Assembly (NCBI GenBank): GCA_021153325.1 | Contig: JAGKTQ010000008.1 | Location: forward strand, 16,282-80,281 | DNA length: 64,000 bases | Origin: Lachnospiraceae bacterium | Lineage (GTDB): Bacteria; Bacillota; Clostridia; Lachnospirales; Lachnospiraceae | Direction of reading: 5' to 3' | In this document: positions 30,012-39,549 of the stretch, piece by piece | How the letters are laid out: the number at the start of each line of letters is the position of its first letter | How positions within the stretch are numbered: the stretch's first letter is position 1 | Program-made: the position numbers and the translations under genes | The notes under the pieces: model-generated | Told to the model about the DNA's origin: nothing | Databases searched by the model: none | The model's input: the letters and a program-made list of their open reading frames with translations, nothing else

Positions 30012-32285
30012 TTAGCTTTCTAAGAACGCACGTTGACGTACAAGCTCTTCTGGAATTTCTGCGCGGTTATTACGAAGCTTCTGTTCCACATTTTCCAAAT
30101 GATGAAGTTTTTGAACGTTTTTCACCTTGTAGCGTTCCAAAAGCTCTCGGAAGAGAGGATTAGTAGCTAAAACGTTGCGTACTTCCTTGGAGAATGGACA
30201 GTAGCTAAAGAGAATCGTTCTGGAAACCTTATTCAATCTTGGAGAACCTTTACCCTCAAAGGTAATCCAGGAAACATAATCACGCACAAACATTTCTTTG
30301 TAGTTGTTCTTGGCTTTTTGGAGAGCAGATTTTAACTTGTCTTTTGCTTCCGGTGACAAGTCTCTGTTCTGTCGATAGAACTGAATATAATCGCAATATT
30401 CGGATGTCAAAGAGCGTTCGCTCAAATCGTTCCATCTTGCACCTTGAATACGACGGCACATCTCCCAACGGAATTCGCCTGTCAAACGTATTAAAATATT
30501 GTCCAGATCTTCCATCTGGAAAATGGAAACCATCATACGGGATGGGGTAGTACGTTTCTTACCTTCGATTTCCTGCCACATAACGCCACGGACACCAACG
30601 TTTGGAAGGAGAATGACATCGGGAAGAACTTCGACCTGCACCATTTCTTTTCCAATTCCGATCGCAGGATTTGTATAAATGACTTCTCTGCAGTAAGCAC
30701 TGTAGTCAACAGACCGAACATTTTGCAGACAGTCTTTGACTTTTTGTGCGGTCACCAATGAGGTCTGGATATCTTTTAAAACGTTGTGCTCGGAAAATAC
30801 CGGACAGAAAGTAGAAATACGTCCAAAGGTCATACGGTTGACAAGAGGGAACATATTTTCAATTTCAAATGCGGTTTTTCCTTTTTGATCTTGTAAAAGA
30901 GCACGTTCTTTTGCTTCTGTGATCTTGCCAGTGACTTTCATTTCATGAATGAAAGCGGTATAATCTGCGTCAAATTCGTTACGGCTTGGCTCTTTTTTAC
31001 CCGAATAAATAGCTTGGAACCAATCGTATATCGTATAAACACCATGTTCCGGGTCGTTCGGAATATTATGGATTAAAGAATGCAGATAGACTGCATTTTC
31101 CATGCCGGCAAGTTCTTCATCCATATAGCCAAATAAGAAGAACATCATAATAACATCTGGTATTTTGGAATCTTCCAAACTAGCAAAAAAGGCATGTTCG
31201 TAAATCTGATAAAATAATTTCGTGATCTCTCCACGAAGGCGGCGGCATTTGTCGTCGGAGCCGTTTTTGTCGATCAGTTTTTTGTAATCGGCGATCAGCT
31301 TTTTGAATTTTGCATTTGTGTCTGATTCGCATCCGGCATAGTCCAAAATTGTATCCAGAGAATTAGTGAGAGAAGCAACATCCTGCTCGGAGGCAGTGAT
31401 TTCTTCCTCTGCAGAGCCTTTTTCCGCTAATCTTTGTAATTTGCTCTTGTATTCTGCAATACGGGAAGAAAGCAATTCACGGTCAATAGAATTTTCGGAT
31501 TCCAATTGGATCAGCAGCTTGCTGATAGCAGCACTTAATGCAGTGCTGTCCTGTGACTCTGTACCAATCTTAAAGAGAAGACCGGTATAGAGATCAAAGA
31601 AATCCAAATGGTTTTCATTTAATAAAAGTACTGATACGTCTGACTGATAATCAGAAAGCATCTGACAGACAGAAAGCGTATTTTGTACATCCTGACTTGC
31701 TTTTGTCATCATACCGGAAAGAATCCATGGATTTTTACTTAAAAAAGCAGGAACTTTTCCGGAAATTGCTTTTTTGATGCTCATATAATAATTGGAGATC
31801 CAAGATTCTATATCATCTTCCAACACGAGCGGACCTATATTTTCAAGACCCGGAAGTGATTTTGGAGAGACTTGGGAACGTGTGCAAAAATCCAAATATT
31901 CGTTGTAATTATTCTGAAGAGACTGATATAGATTACTGCACGCGTATTTTGCCATTTCGTAGTGATCTAAAAGTGCACATACCTGTTTGAACATGGAAAG
32001 TGCAAACAGATTTGCCAAATCTTCGCTGCCGGCAAATAAGTTACCGACCGGTTTTTCATGTGAATAAGAATAAGAAACATAAGTAGTATCTGCTGTTACC
32101 TCATAAGAAAAACAGTGGGTTTCATAACCGATTTCGAGAAGTCCGATTACGTCGCCCTTTTCCAATAATAATTCCCCGCCCGGAAAAAGAAGTCTGACTG
32201 CTCCGTTTATAATAAGGTGCAGACTGTCTAAAGGCTGCCCGTTTTGGATAAGGATTTTCCCGCTGGAGATCGACTGTGTTGTCAT
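30012..32285 (-). CDS. Large cytoplasmic protein with N-terminal cyclic-nucleotide-binding-like domain
   Basis: The 757-residue protein begins with a CRP-type beta-barrel (SGKILIQNGQPLDSLHLIING, LLEKGDVIGLLEIG). The remaining 640 or so residues are mostly helical and unrecognised, with no HTH, no membrane segment, no Walker motif and no signal peptide. It is therefore not an ordinary CRP/FNR regulator. AAGGAGGGG precedes the ATG on the minus strand. It is a single-gene unit between two terminators or divergent promoters. The function is unknown; nucleotide binding is possible but unproven. Confidence 0.75.
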   Translation of the reverse strand: MTTQSISSGKILIQNGQPLDSLHLIINGAVRLLFPGGELLLEKGDVIGLLEIGYETHCFSYEVTADTTYVSYSYSHEKPVGNLFAGSEDLANLFALSMFKQVCALLDHYEMAKYACSNLYQSLQNNYNEYLDFCTRSQVSPKSLPGLENIGPLVLEDDIESWISNYYMSIKKAISGKVPAFLSKNPWILSGMMTKASQDVQNTLSVCQMLSDYQSDVSVLLLNENHLDFFDLYTGLLFKIGTESQDSTALSAAISKLLIQLESENSIDRELLSSRIAEYKSKLQRLAEKGSAEEEITASEQDVASLTNSLDTILDYAGCESDTNAKFKKLIADYKKLIDKNGSDDKCRRLRGEITKLFYQIYEHAFFASLEDSKIPDVIMMFFLFGYMDEELAGMENAVYLHSLIHNIPNDPEHGVYTIYDWFQAIYSGKKEPSRNEFDADYTAFIHEMKVTGKITEAKERALLQDQKGKTAFEIENMFPLVNRMTFGRISTFCPVFSEHNVLKDIQTSLVTAQKVKDCLQNVRSVDYSAYCREVIYTNPAIGIGKEMVQVEVLPDVILLPNVGVRGVMWQEIEGKKRTTPSRMMVSIFQMEDLDNILIRLTGEFRWEMCRRIQGARWNDLSERSLTSEYCDYIQFYRQNRDLSPEAKDKLKSALQKAKNNYKEMFVRDYVSWITFEGKGSPRLNKVSRTILFSYCPFSKEVRNVLATNPLFRELLERYKVKNVQKLHHLENVEQKLRNNRAEIPEELVRQRAFLES

Positions 32286-32474
32286 AATACCCCTCCTTAA
32301 ATAAATAGTAATTTTATTATACTAATTTCATATAAGAATTACAAGAAAAAAGCCTTTTTCGGTGAATTTTTTGGAAAATATTCACTAACGTAATGCATTT
32401 TTTTATAAAATATGATAAACTGTACGAGTAAGAGCTGTACCATTCGGTTGGCAGAAGACTGACGGAGGAAGACT

Positions 32475-32936
32475 ATGGAGAAGGAAGCAGATTTAAGAGA
32501 ACAAGTCATAGCAGAATACAAGGGAGAAGTACAGAAGTATTTGAAGTATATTCCCTGGTTTGAAGAGAAAGCAGGAGTGCAGGTATCTTCTATATACAGT
32601 GGAGAGGATATTAAAGCTCATTCAGTAGCCTTTCCAGTTTATGATAGTACATTGATGAGCTTTGTAAAAGAAATGTCAAAATCAAAATTTATGGATAAAA
32701 ACTACCCGTATGTATATAGCAGAAACAGAATCCGTACTGTTCAGGATGAAAAGAAAATGATAGAACGGGCCACGATAAGGGATATTAACGTTTTGGGCGG
32801 TATTCTTTCAAAATATGTGCTTGGTGGAATGACGAAAGGAACGCTGTGGAGTACAGCAGTTACAGAAGGCATCTTTTTAGATATTTTATTGAAATTGAAA
32901 GAGATTATAGAATTTTGGGATAAGCCCCTTGCATAA
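32475..32936 (+). CDS. Small conserved cytoplasmic protein, possibly DUF6508
   Basis: The 153-residue protein has a helical start containing YLKYIPWFEEKAG, a central VYDSTLMSFVKE segment and a C-terminal ISKYVLGGMTKGTLWS-like stretch (LGGILSKYVLGGMTKGTL). It resembles DUF6508 from memory. No catalytic motif is seen. It ends 20 nt before a TetR-family gene, with which it is probably co-transcribed, so the two may be functionally linked. Confidence 0.7.
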   Translation: MEKEADLREQVIAEYKGEVQKYLKYIPWFEEKAGVQVSSIYSGEDIKAHSVAFPVYDSTLMSFVKEMSKSKFMDKNYPYVYSRNRIRTVQDEKKMIERATIRDINVLGGILSKYVLGGMTKGTLWSTAVTEGIFLDILLKLKEIIEFWDKPLA

Positions 32937-32956
32937 TTACGGGAACGAGGAAGCGA

Positions 32957-33544
32957 ATGGGAGATAAGTCAACACAGAAAAAACAGCATATTTTAGATTG
33001 TGCCAAAAAGGTCTTTATGGAAAAAGGTTATAAAGACGTTACAATGAAAGATATTGTAGAAGCAAGTGAGATCAGCAGAGGTGGCTTATATTTGTACTAT
33101 AATAGTACAAAGGAAATTTTTCTGGATATTCTGCAGATGGAAATGCAGGAAACGGATGATGTGTTTTCAGAAAGCATATCGGAGGAAACATCTGCTACCG
33201 AGATCTTAATGCTTTTTCTGAAAGAGCAAAAGAAAGAACTGTTGCGTAAAAAAAATAATCTGACACTTGCTATTTATGAATTTTTCCTTGCTAACAAAAT
33301 TTCCAAAAAAGAAAATCCATTAAAGAAGCAATTTGATGAGGCAGTTTATTTTTTAAATAGATTGATTGAAACCGGAGTGGAGAGCGGAGAGTTTTATTGT
33401 GAAGATACGGAAGGCGCAGCCAGAAATATTATGTATGTGCTGGAAGGGCTTAAGATTACTGCGAAAACCATTGGAATTTCAGAAGAAAATGTAGATAAAG
33501 AGTTGTTATACATTGTACAAGGACTTGTTATTGAAGAAGAATAG
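32957..33544 (+). CDS. TetR/AcrR-family transcriptional regulator
   Basis: The 195-residue protein has the TetR N-terminal HTH (QHILDCAKKVFMEKGYKDV, then MKDIVEASEISRGGLYLYY) and an all-helical ligand and dimer domain. It follows the small conserved gene closely and is followed by a terminator. No obvious efflux pump is adjacent, so its target is unknown; the M14 pair downstream is a possible but unsupported candidate. Confidence 0.9.
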   Translation: MGDKSTQKKQHILDCAKKVFMEKGYKDVTMKDIVEASEISRGGLYLYYNSTKEIFLDILQMEMQETDDVFSESISEETSATEILMLFLKEQKKELLRKKNNLTLAIYEFFLANKISKKENPLKKQFDEAVYFLNRLIETGVESGEFYCEDTEGAARNIMYVLEGLKITAKTIGISEENVDKELLYIVQGLVIEEE

Positions 33545-33557
33545 AGGAAAAGAATAT

Positions 33558-33594
33558 ATGCTTCAAGGATGAGCACGCCTTGAGGCATTTTTCG
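33558..33594 (+). terminator. Terminator after the TetR-family gene
   Basis: ATGCTTCAAGG (33558-33568) pairs with CCTTGAGGCAT (33578-33588) with one G-T pair, followed by TTTTTC. Confidence 0.82.
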
Positions 33595-33627
33595 CGTTTA
33601 TGTCAGGAGAAGAGAGGACGGAGGAAA

Positions 33628-34581
33628 ATGATAGAAACCATTGCAGAAATAGAACTGGCAGTAGGAGAAAAGATCGTTGTAAAAAGAAACCGAATCCTGC
33701 CACAAAATAAAGAAGATGAGACAAAACGGATAGCCATTGTTTCTGGTATACATGGGGACGAACTGGAAGGACAGTATGTGTGCTATGAGGTGGCAAGAAG
33801 GCTCACAGAACATCCGGAACTTTTGCACGGAATCGTTGATATTTATCCGGCGTTAAACCCGCTTGGGCTGGAATCGGCAAAACGATCTGTGCCAAAATTG
33901 GAAATGGATATGAACCGTATGTTCCCTGGAAATAAAAATGGGAATATGATGGAGCGGATCGCAGCTTCCATCGTAGATAGTATTGCAGGAGCAGATGTCT
34001 GTGTGGACGTGCATGCTTCGGACACGGAAGTAAGGGAAATTCCACAGGTACGTGTGAGCGAGGAATTTGCGGATAAAATGCTTCCCTATGCAAAACTGAT
34101 GAATGTGGATATGATCTGGATGAATGCGACAGCAACCGTGCATGAGGCGACGCTGGCGCATTCCATGAATGTCCTAGGTGTGCCTACTTTGGTCGTAGAA
34201 ATGGGACTTGGCATGCGGATCAATACAAAGTATGGAAATCAGGTAACAGAAGGAATTTTTAATCTGATGAAAGAATTGGGTATTTGGTCCGGGAAAGTAA
34301 AACAAACACAGTTCCCAGTCATTTCTACGGATGGAGAGGTGGAATTTATACGAGCCGATCATACGGGTGTTTTCCTGCCAAGCATTGAACATAATCATTA
34401 TGTTCATAGAGGGGATCTGATAGGAAGGGTTGTGAATACTTATACAGGACAGATCAAGCAGGAGATTATAGCAAAGAAGGATGGACTGGTCTTTACACTT
34501 AGAGAATATCCTATGGTATACGAAGGAGCACTGCTTGCCAGAATTCTGACGGATATTGAAAGTAGTGAAAGGGGAAATTGA
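33628..34581 (+). CDS. Succinylglutamate desuccinylase/aspartoacylase-like (M14 family) metallohydrolase
   Basis: The 317-residue protein starts at ATG 33628 behind GGAGGAAA. The zinc site of the AstE/AspA group is intact: GIHGDELEG (His and Glu ligands) and VCVDVHASDTE (second His). The substrate-contact region SAKRSVPKLEMDMNRMFPG and a C-terminal beta domain (HVHRGDLIG-like stretch YVHRGDLIGRVVNTYTGQ) are also present. Such enzymes cleave amide bonds of N-acyl amino acids or related small molecules. The substrate is unknown. It is followed at once by a paralogue that lacks the zinc ligands. Confidence 0.88.
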   Translation: MIETIAEIELAVGEKIVVKRNRILPQNKEDETKRIAIVSGIHGDELEGQYVCYEVARRLTEHPELLHGIVDIYPALNPLGLESAKRSVPKLEMDMNRMFPGNKNGNMMERIAASIVDSIAGADVCVDVHASDTEVREIPQVRVSEEFADKMLPYAKLMNVDMIWMNATATVHEATLAHSMNVLGVPTLVVEMGLGMRINTKYGNQVTEGIFNLMKELGIWSGKVKQTQFPVISTDGEVEFIRADHTGVFLPSIEHNHYVHRGDLIGRVVNTYTGQIKQEIIAKKDGLVFTLREYPMVYEGALLARILTDIESSERGN

Positions 34582-34582
34582 T

Positions 34583-35518
34583 GTGATTATAAAAGATATA
34601 TATACGATGAAAGCACCCTTTCGAGAAGAAATGATCGTAAAGGGCTACAGCTTTGGCAAGGGAGATAAGGCAGCATGTATTTTAGGACCGGTCAGAGGAA
34701 ATGAAGTGCAGCAGCTTTATATCTGTTCCCAGCTTGTCCGGGCGTTAAAGGAGCTGGAGGCAAACAGCTGTATCAGTTCTGGGAAAGAAATTCTTGTTAT
34801 TCCGGTCATAAATAATTATTCCATGAACGTTGGAAAACGATTCTGGGGAGAAGATAATTCGGATATTAACCGTATGTTTCCGGGAAATAAGGATGGAGAT
34901 ACGACGGCAAGAATTGCAGATGGAATTTTTGAAGAAATTAAAGATTACAGTTATGGTATACAATTTACCAGTTTTTATATGTCGGGCGAATTTGTTCCGC
35001 ATGTACGCATGATGGAGACAGGATTTCAAAATGCTTCTCTTGCCAATCTGTTCGGTCTTCCTTATGTGCTGGTAAGAAAACCGATGCCGATCGATACAAA
35101 AACATTAAATTATAACTGGCAGGGAGAAATGACAGCAGCTTTTTCGATTTATACGAATCAGACAGCGCAGATCGATGAGGTGAGTGCCAGACAGGCAGTG
35201 GCAGCAGTATTGCGGTTTTTGACACGAATGGGCGTTATTCGTTATGAAAGCCATAGTGGATATATCAGTCATGTGATTGCAGAAGGGGATCTGTCGAATG
35301 TACCGGCAGCTACCGGAGGAATTTTTAGAAGCCTTGTCAAGGTAGGAGAAGATGTGCGTTATGGTATGGCATTGGCAGAAATTGTAGATCCTTATGAAGG
35401 CAGTGTGAAGCAGGTCATTACAGCACCGACAGATGGTATTGTATTTTTTTCGTATACGGAACCATTGATTGGGCAGTATGATATAGCGTACCAATTGATA
35501 CACAGGCTGCACGAATAA
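34583..35518 (+). CDS. M14/AstE-like paralogue without zinc ligands (likely pseudoenzyme subunit)
   Basis: The 311-residue protein is a paralogue of the upstream gene (shared NRMFPGNK segment and the same C-terminal beta domain, GEDVRYGMALAEIVDPYEG). The zinc motif HGDE has become RGNE (GPVRGNEVQQ) and the DVHAS motif has become IQFTS, so both His ligands are gone while the fold appears kept. GTG 34583 is preferred as the start: AAAGGGGA lies 8 nt before it, one base after the upstream TGA; an in-frame ATG at 34556 lies inside the previous gene. A regulatory or structural partner of the active paralogue is the simplest reading. Confidence 0.82.
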   Translation: MIIKDIYTMKAPFREEMIVKGYSFGKGDKAACILGPVRGNEVQQLYICSQLVRALKELEANSCISSGKEILVIPVINNYSMNVGKRFWGEDNSDINRMFPGNKDGDTTARIADGIFEEIKDYSYGIQFTSFYMSGEFVPHVRMMETGFQNASLANLFGLPYVLVRKPMPIDTKTLNYNWQGEMTAAFSIYTNQTAQIDEVSARQAVAAVLRFLTRMGVIRYESHSGYISHVIAEGDLSNVPAATGGIFRSLVKVGEDVRYGMALAEIVDPYEGSVKQVITAPTDGIVFFSYTEPLIGQYDIAYQLIHRLHE

Positions 35519-35528
35519 AAAATTGGGA

Positions 35529-35556
35529 TTGAAAAAAAGGGAAAGTCAAGTATAAT
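35529..35556 (+). promoter_or_regulatory. Promoter of purL
   Basis: TTGAAA (35529-35534), a 16-bp spacer and TATAAT (35551-35556) lie 36 nt before the start codon. Confidence 0.75.
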
Positions 35557-35592
35557 AGATGGTAGTATGCAAAAATTTACGGAGGATTCATC

Positions 35593-38500
35593 ATGGGAAA
35601 CGTGAAACGTATCTATGTAGAAAAGAAAGAAGCTTTTGCAGTTAAAGCAAAAGAATTAAAAGAAGAGATCCACAGCTATCTTGGTATTGAAGGCGTGGAA
35701 GAGGTAAGGGAGTTTATCCGCTATGATGTGGAAAATATTTCCGAAGAGACTTTTGAAAGAGCGTGCAGAACAGTATTTTCTGAACCACCTGTCGACATTC
35801 TTTACGAAGAAACGATTGAAATTCCTGCAAATGGAAAAGTATTTAGTGTAGAATTTCTTCCAGGACAGTTCGATCAGCGTGCAGATTCTGCAGTGCAGTG
35901 TGTGAAATTCTTGAAAGAGGATGAAGAACCGATCATTAAAACAGCGGTTACTTATTTGATCATAGGACAGATTTCCGAAGATGAATTCTTAAAGATCAAA
36001 TCTTATTGTATTAACCCGGTAGATTCCAGAGAAACTGATATGGTAAAACCGGAAACTTTAGTAACAGAGTTCGAAGAGCCGGCAGATGTACTTATCTTTG
36101 ATGGATTTAAGGATATGCCAGAAGGAAAGTTAAGAGAACTTTATGATTCCCTTGGACTTGCCATGACTTTCAAAGATTTTCTTCACATTCAGAAATACTT
36201 TGCTGGTGAGGAGAACAGAGATCCATCCATGACAGAGATCAGAGTACTTGATACTTATTGGTCTGACCACTGTCGTCATACAACTTTTTCTACAGAACTT
36301 ACAAATGTGGAATTTGAAGACGGATTTTATAAAGCTCCGATCGAAACAACCTATCAGAGTTATTTGGATACAAGAGAAGAAATTTTCAAAGGCAGAGAGG
36401 ATAAATTCGTTTGTCTGATGGATTTAGCTTTGATGGCAATGAGAAAGTTAAAGAAAGATGGCAAGCTGGATGATATGGAAGAATCCGATGAAATCAATGC
36501 TTGTTCCGTTGTTGTTCCAATTGAAATGGACTATGGAAATGGACCGGAAAAAGAGGAATGGCTTGTATTCTTTAAAAATGAGACACATAACCATCCTACA
36601 GAAATCGAGCCTTTTGGTGGTGCTGCAACTTGTCTTGGTGGTGCGATCCGTGACCCGCTTTCCGGTAGAGGATATGTATATCAGGCAATGCGTGTTACTG
36701 GTGCAGCAGATCCGACAGTTCCAGTCGCAGATACATTAAAAGGAAAATTATCACAGAAAAAATTAGTACGCGGTGCAGCAAGCGGTTATTCCTCTTACGG
36801 AAACCAGATCGGTCTTGCTACCGGTTTTGTAAAAGAAATCTACCATCCTTCTTATGTTGCTAAGAGAATGGAAATCGGTGCGGTCATGGGTGCAGCTCCG
36901 AGACGAAACGTTATCCGTGAAACTTCTGATCCGGATGATATCATTATTTTACTTGGCGGACGTACTGGACGTGACGGTTGTGGTGGTGCAACTGGTTCTT
37001 CTAAAGTTCATACCGAAAGCTCCATTGAGACATGTGGTGCAGAAGTGCAGAAAGGTAATGCGCCTACAGAACGTAAGATTCAGAGACTTTTCAGAAGAGA
37101 AGAAGTCAGCCGTTTGATCAAGAAATGTAATGACTTTGGTGCAGGCGGTGTTTCCGTTGCGATCGGTGAGCTTGCAGATGGTCTTGTAGTAGATTTGGAC
37201 AAAGTCCCGAAGAAATATGCGGGTCTTGACGGAACAGAACTTGCTATTTCTGAATCTCAGGAAAGAATGGCAGTTGTTGTTTCTCCGAAAGATGTAGAGG
37301 AATTTTTAGGATATGCATCCGAAGAAAACTTAGAGGCAGTTCCAGTTGCAGTAGTAACGGAAGAACCACGTTTAGTTTTGAAATGGAGAGGAAAGGAAAT
37401 CGTAAATATTGCAAGAGCTTTCCTTGATACCAATGGTGCACATCAGGAAACAGAAGTATGTGTAGAAATTCCGTCTAAAGAAGACAATTATTTTGAAAAA
37501 ATAGCAACTCCGGCTGTAGAAGAAGCATTGGAAAAAGAAGATGTAAAAGCAGCTTGGCTTGCATTATTAAATGATTTAAATGTATGTTCCCAGAAGGGAC
37601 TTGTGGAAATGTTCGATGGTTCTATCGGCGCAGGCAGCGTATTTATGCCTTACGGTGGTAAATATCAGTTGACAGAAACACAGGCGATGGTTGCTAAACT
37701 TCCGGTACTGAAAGGAAAGACGGATACAGTTACGATGATGAGTTATGGTTTTGATCCATATTTATCTTCCTGGAGTCCATATCATGGAGCTGTTTATGCA
37801 GTGACAGAATCCATGGCTAAGATCGTAGCAAACGGTGGTGATTATAAAAAGATCCGTTTCACATTCCAGGAATACTTCCGCAGAATGACTTCAGAAGCAA
37901 AACGTTGGAGTCAGCCATTTGCAGCACTTTTAGGTGCTTATGATGCACAGATGGGCTTCGGACTTCCTTCTATCGGTGGTAAAGATAGTATGTCTGGTAC
38001 ATTCAATGACATTGATGTTCCACCTACTTTAGTATCTTTTGCAGTAGATATTGCAAAGAAACAGGATATTGTAACACCGGAATTAAAACAGGCAGGAAAT
38101 AAACTTGTTCGTTTCAGCATTGAAAAAGATGATTATGATATGCCGGTTTATGAAAAAGTTATGGAATTGTATGATACGATCCATAGTCTTATTTTGGAAG
38201 GAAAGATCGTATCCGCTTATGCACTGGATTCCAAAGGTGTGGTAGCTGCAATCAGTAAAATGGCATTTGGTAACAAATTAGGTGTTGCTGTGAATGATGA
38301 TATGACTACAGCAGACTTATTTGAAAATGGATTGGGTGACATCATTGCAGAAGTTTCTGCCGAAACAGCAGCAGAAGTAGAGAAAGAACTGGATGCACAG
38401 ATTATTGGTACAGTAACAGAAGAAGCAGTATTTGCTTATAAAGATATGGTGATCACAATGGAAGAAGCATTAAAAGCATGGACTTCCAAGTTGGAAAAAG

Positions 38501-39390
38501 TATTCCCAACAAAGGCAGTAAAAGGAACAGAAGAGGTCGCTTCTCCATTGTTCAAGGCAGACAGCATTTATGTATGCAAAAATAAAGTAGCAAAACCTAC
38601 TGTGTTTATTCCGGTATTCCCGGGCACAAACTGCGAATATGACAGTACAAAGGCATTTGAGAGAGCCGGAGCCGAAGTTATCACAAAGGTATTTAAGAAT
38701 CAGAGTGCAGAAGATATCAGAGAGTCTGTTGCAGAATTTGAAAAAGCGATTGGACAGGCACAGATTATTATGTTCCCAGGTGGATTCTCAGCAGGTGATG
38801 AACCAGATGGTAGTGCGAAATTCTTCGCAACTGCATTCCAGAATGAAAAGATGAAGGAAGCAGTTATGAAGCTGTTAAATGAAAGAGATGGTCTTGCACT
38901 TGGTATTTGTAACGGATTCCAGGCATTGATCAAACTCGGACTTGTTCCGTTTGGAGAGATTACCGGACAGACAGAAGAATCACCAACATTGACATTCAAT
39001 ACGATCAACCGTCACATTTCCAAGATGGTATATACAAAAGTTGTTTCCAACAAATCTCCATGGTTACAGGGGGCAGAACTTGGAAAAACTTATGTTAATC
39101 CGGCATCTCATGGTGAAGGACGTTTCGTAGCAAGCAAAGAATGGTTAGACAAGTTGTTTGCAAACGGACAGGTTGCAACACAGTATGCAGATATTAACGG
39201 AAATGTTTCTATGGACGAAGAGTGGAACGTAAATGGTTCCTACATGGCAATCGAAGGTATTACATCACCGGATGGCCGTTGCTTAGGAAAAATGGCACAT
39301 TCTGAACGTAGAGATGATGCTGTGGCAATCAATATTTACGGAGAGCAGGATCTGAAGATTTTTGAATCTGGTGTAAATTATTTTAAATAA
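35593..39390 (+). CDS. purL: Phosphoribosylformylglycinamidine synthase, single-chain form
   Basis: This enzyme makes FGAM from FGAR, glutamine and ATP. At 1265 residues it is the long form that fuses the synthetase and glutaminase, not the PurS-PurL-PurQ split form common in Bacilli. Signatures include DTYWSDHCRHTTF, KNETHNHPTEIEPFGGAATC and GGRTGRDGCGGATGSS in the synthetase. The C-terminal glutaminase has IPVFPGTNCEYDS, MFPGGFSAGDE, ALGICNGFQALIKLG with the catalytic Cys, and the NPASHGEGRF His segment. It has its own promoter and terminator, away from purEMND. Confidence 0.97.
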   Translation: MGNVKRIYVEKKEAFAVKAKELKEEIHSYLGIEGVEEVREFIRYDVENISEETFERACRTVFSEPPVDILYEETIEIPANGKVFSVEFLPGQFDQRADSAVQCVKFLKEDEEPIIKTAVTYLIIGQISEDEFLKIKSYCINPVDSRETDMVKPETLVTEFEEPADVLIFDGFKDMPEGKLRELYDSLGLAMTFKDFLHIQKYFAGEENRDPSMTEIRVLDTYWSDHCRHTTFSTELTNVEFEDGFYKAPIETTYQSYLDTREEIFKGREDKFVCLMDLALMAMRKLKKDGKLDDMEESDEINACSVVVPIEMDYGNGPEKEEWLVFFKNETHNHPTEIEPFGGAATCLGGAIRDPLSGRGYVYQAMRVTGAADPTVPVADTLKGKLSQKKLVRGAASGYSSYGNQIGLATGFVKEIYHPSYVAKRMEIGAVMGAAPRRNVIRETSDPDDIIILLGGRTGRDGCGGATGSSKVHTESSIETCGAEVQKGNAPTERKIQRLFRREEVSRLIKKCNDFGAGGVSVAIGELADGLVVDLDKVPKKYAGLDGTELAISESQERMAVVVSPKDVEEFLGYASEENLEAVPVAVVTEEPRLVLKWRGKEIVNIARAFLDTNGAHQETEVCVEIPSKEDNYFEKIATPAVEEALEKEDVKAAWLALLNDLNVCSQKGLVEMFDGSIGAGSVFMPYGGKYQLTETQAMVAKLPVLKGKTDTVTMMSYGFDPYLSSWSPYHGAVYAVTESMAKIVANGGDYKKIRFTFQEYFRRMTSEAKRWSQPFAALLGAYDAQMGFGLPSIGGKDSMSGTFNDIDVPPTLVSFAVDIAKKQDIVTPELKQAGNKLVRFSIEKDDYDMPVYEKVMELYDTIHSLILEGKIVSAYALDSKGVVAAISKMAFGNKLGVAVNDDMTTADLFENGLGDIIAEVSAETAAEVEKELDAQIIGTVTEEAVFAYKDMVITMEEALKAWTSKLEKVFPTKAVKGTEEVASPLFKADSIYVCKNKVAKPTVFIPVFPGTNCEYDSTKAFERAGAEVITKVFKNQSAEDIRESVAEFEKAIGQAQIIMFPGGFSAGDEPDGSAKFFATAFQNEKMKEAVMKLLNERDGLALGICNGFQALIKLGLVPFGEITGQTEESPTLTFNTINRHISKMVYTKVVSNKSPWLQGAELGKTYVNPASHGEGRFVASKEWLDKLFANGQVATQYADINGNVSMDEEWNVNGSYMAIEGITSPDGRCLGKMAHSERRDDAVAINIYGEQDLKIFESGVNYFK

Positions 39391-39405
39391 GCAATGAAAT
39401 AAGAG

Positions 39406-39445
39406 AGACCTTGTAGAGGGAAAAAATCCTCTATAAGGTCTTTTC
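39406..39445 (+). terminator. Terminator after purL
   Basis: AGACCTTGTAGAGG (39406-39419) pairs with CCTCTATAAGGTCT (39428-39441) with one internal mismatch, followed by TTTC. Confidence 0.88.
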
Positions 39446-39474
39446 TTGACAATTAACTATTTTGTTTATATTAT
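39446..39474 (+). promoter_or_regulatory. Promoter of the duplicated-domain lipoprotein gene
   Basis: TTGACA (39446-39451), a 17-bp spacer and TATTAT (39469-39474) directly follow the purL terminator. Confidence 0.75.
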
Positions 39475-39549
39475 GATTAATAGCATTTTTCCTCACAAAG
39501 GGGATCATGTGAGAAACTGTGAATTATTATTTTAAGGAGAGTAATTATT

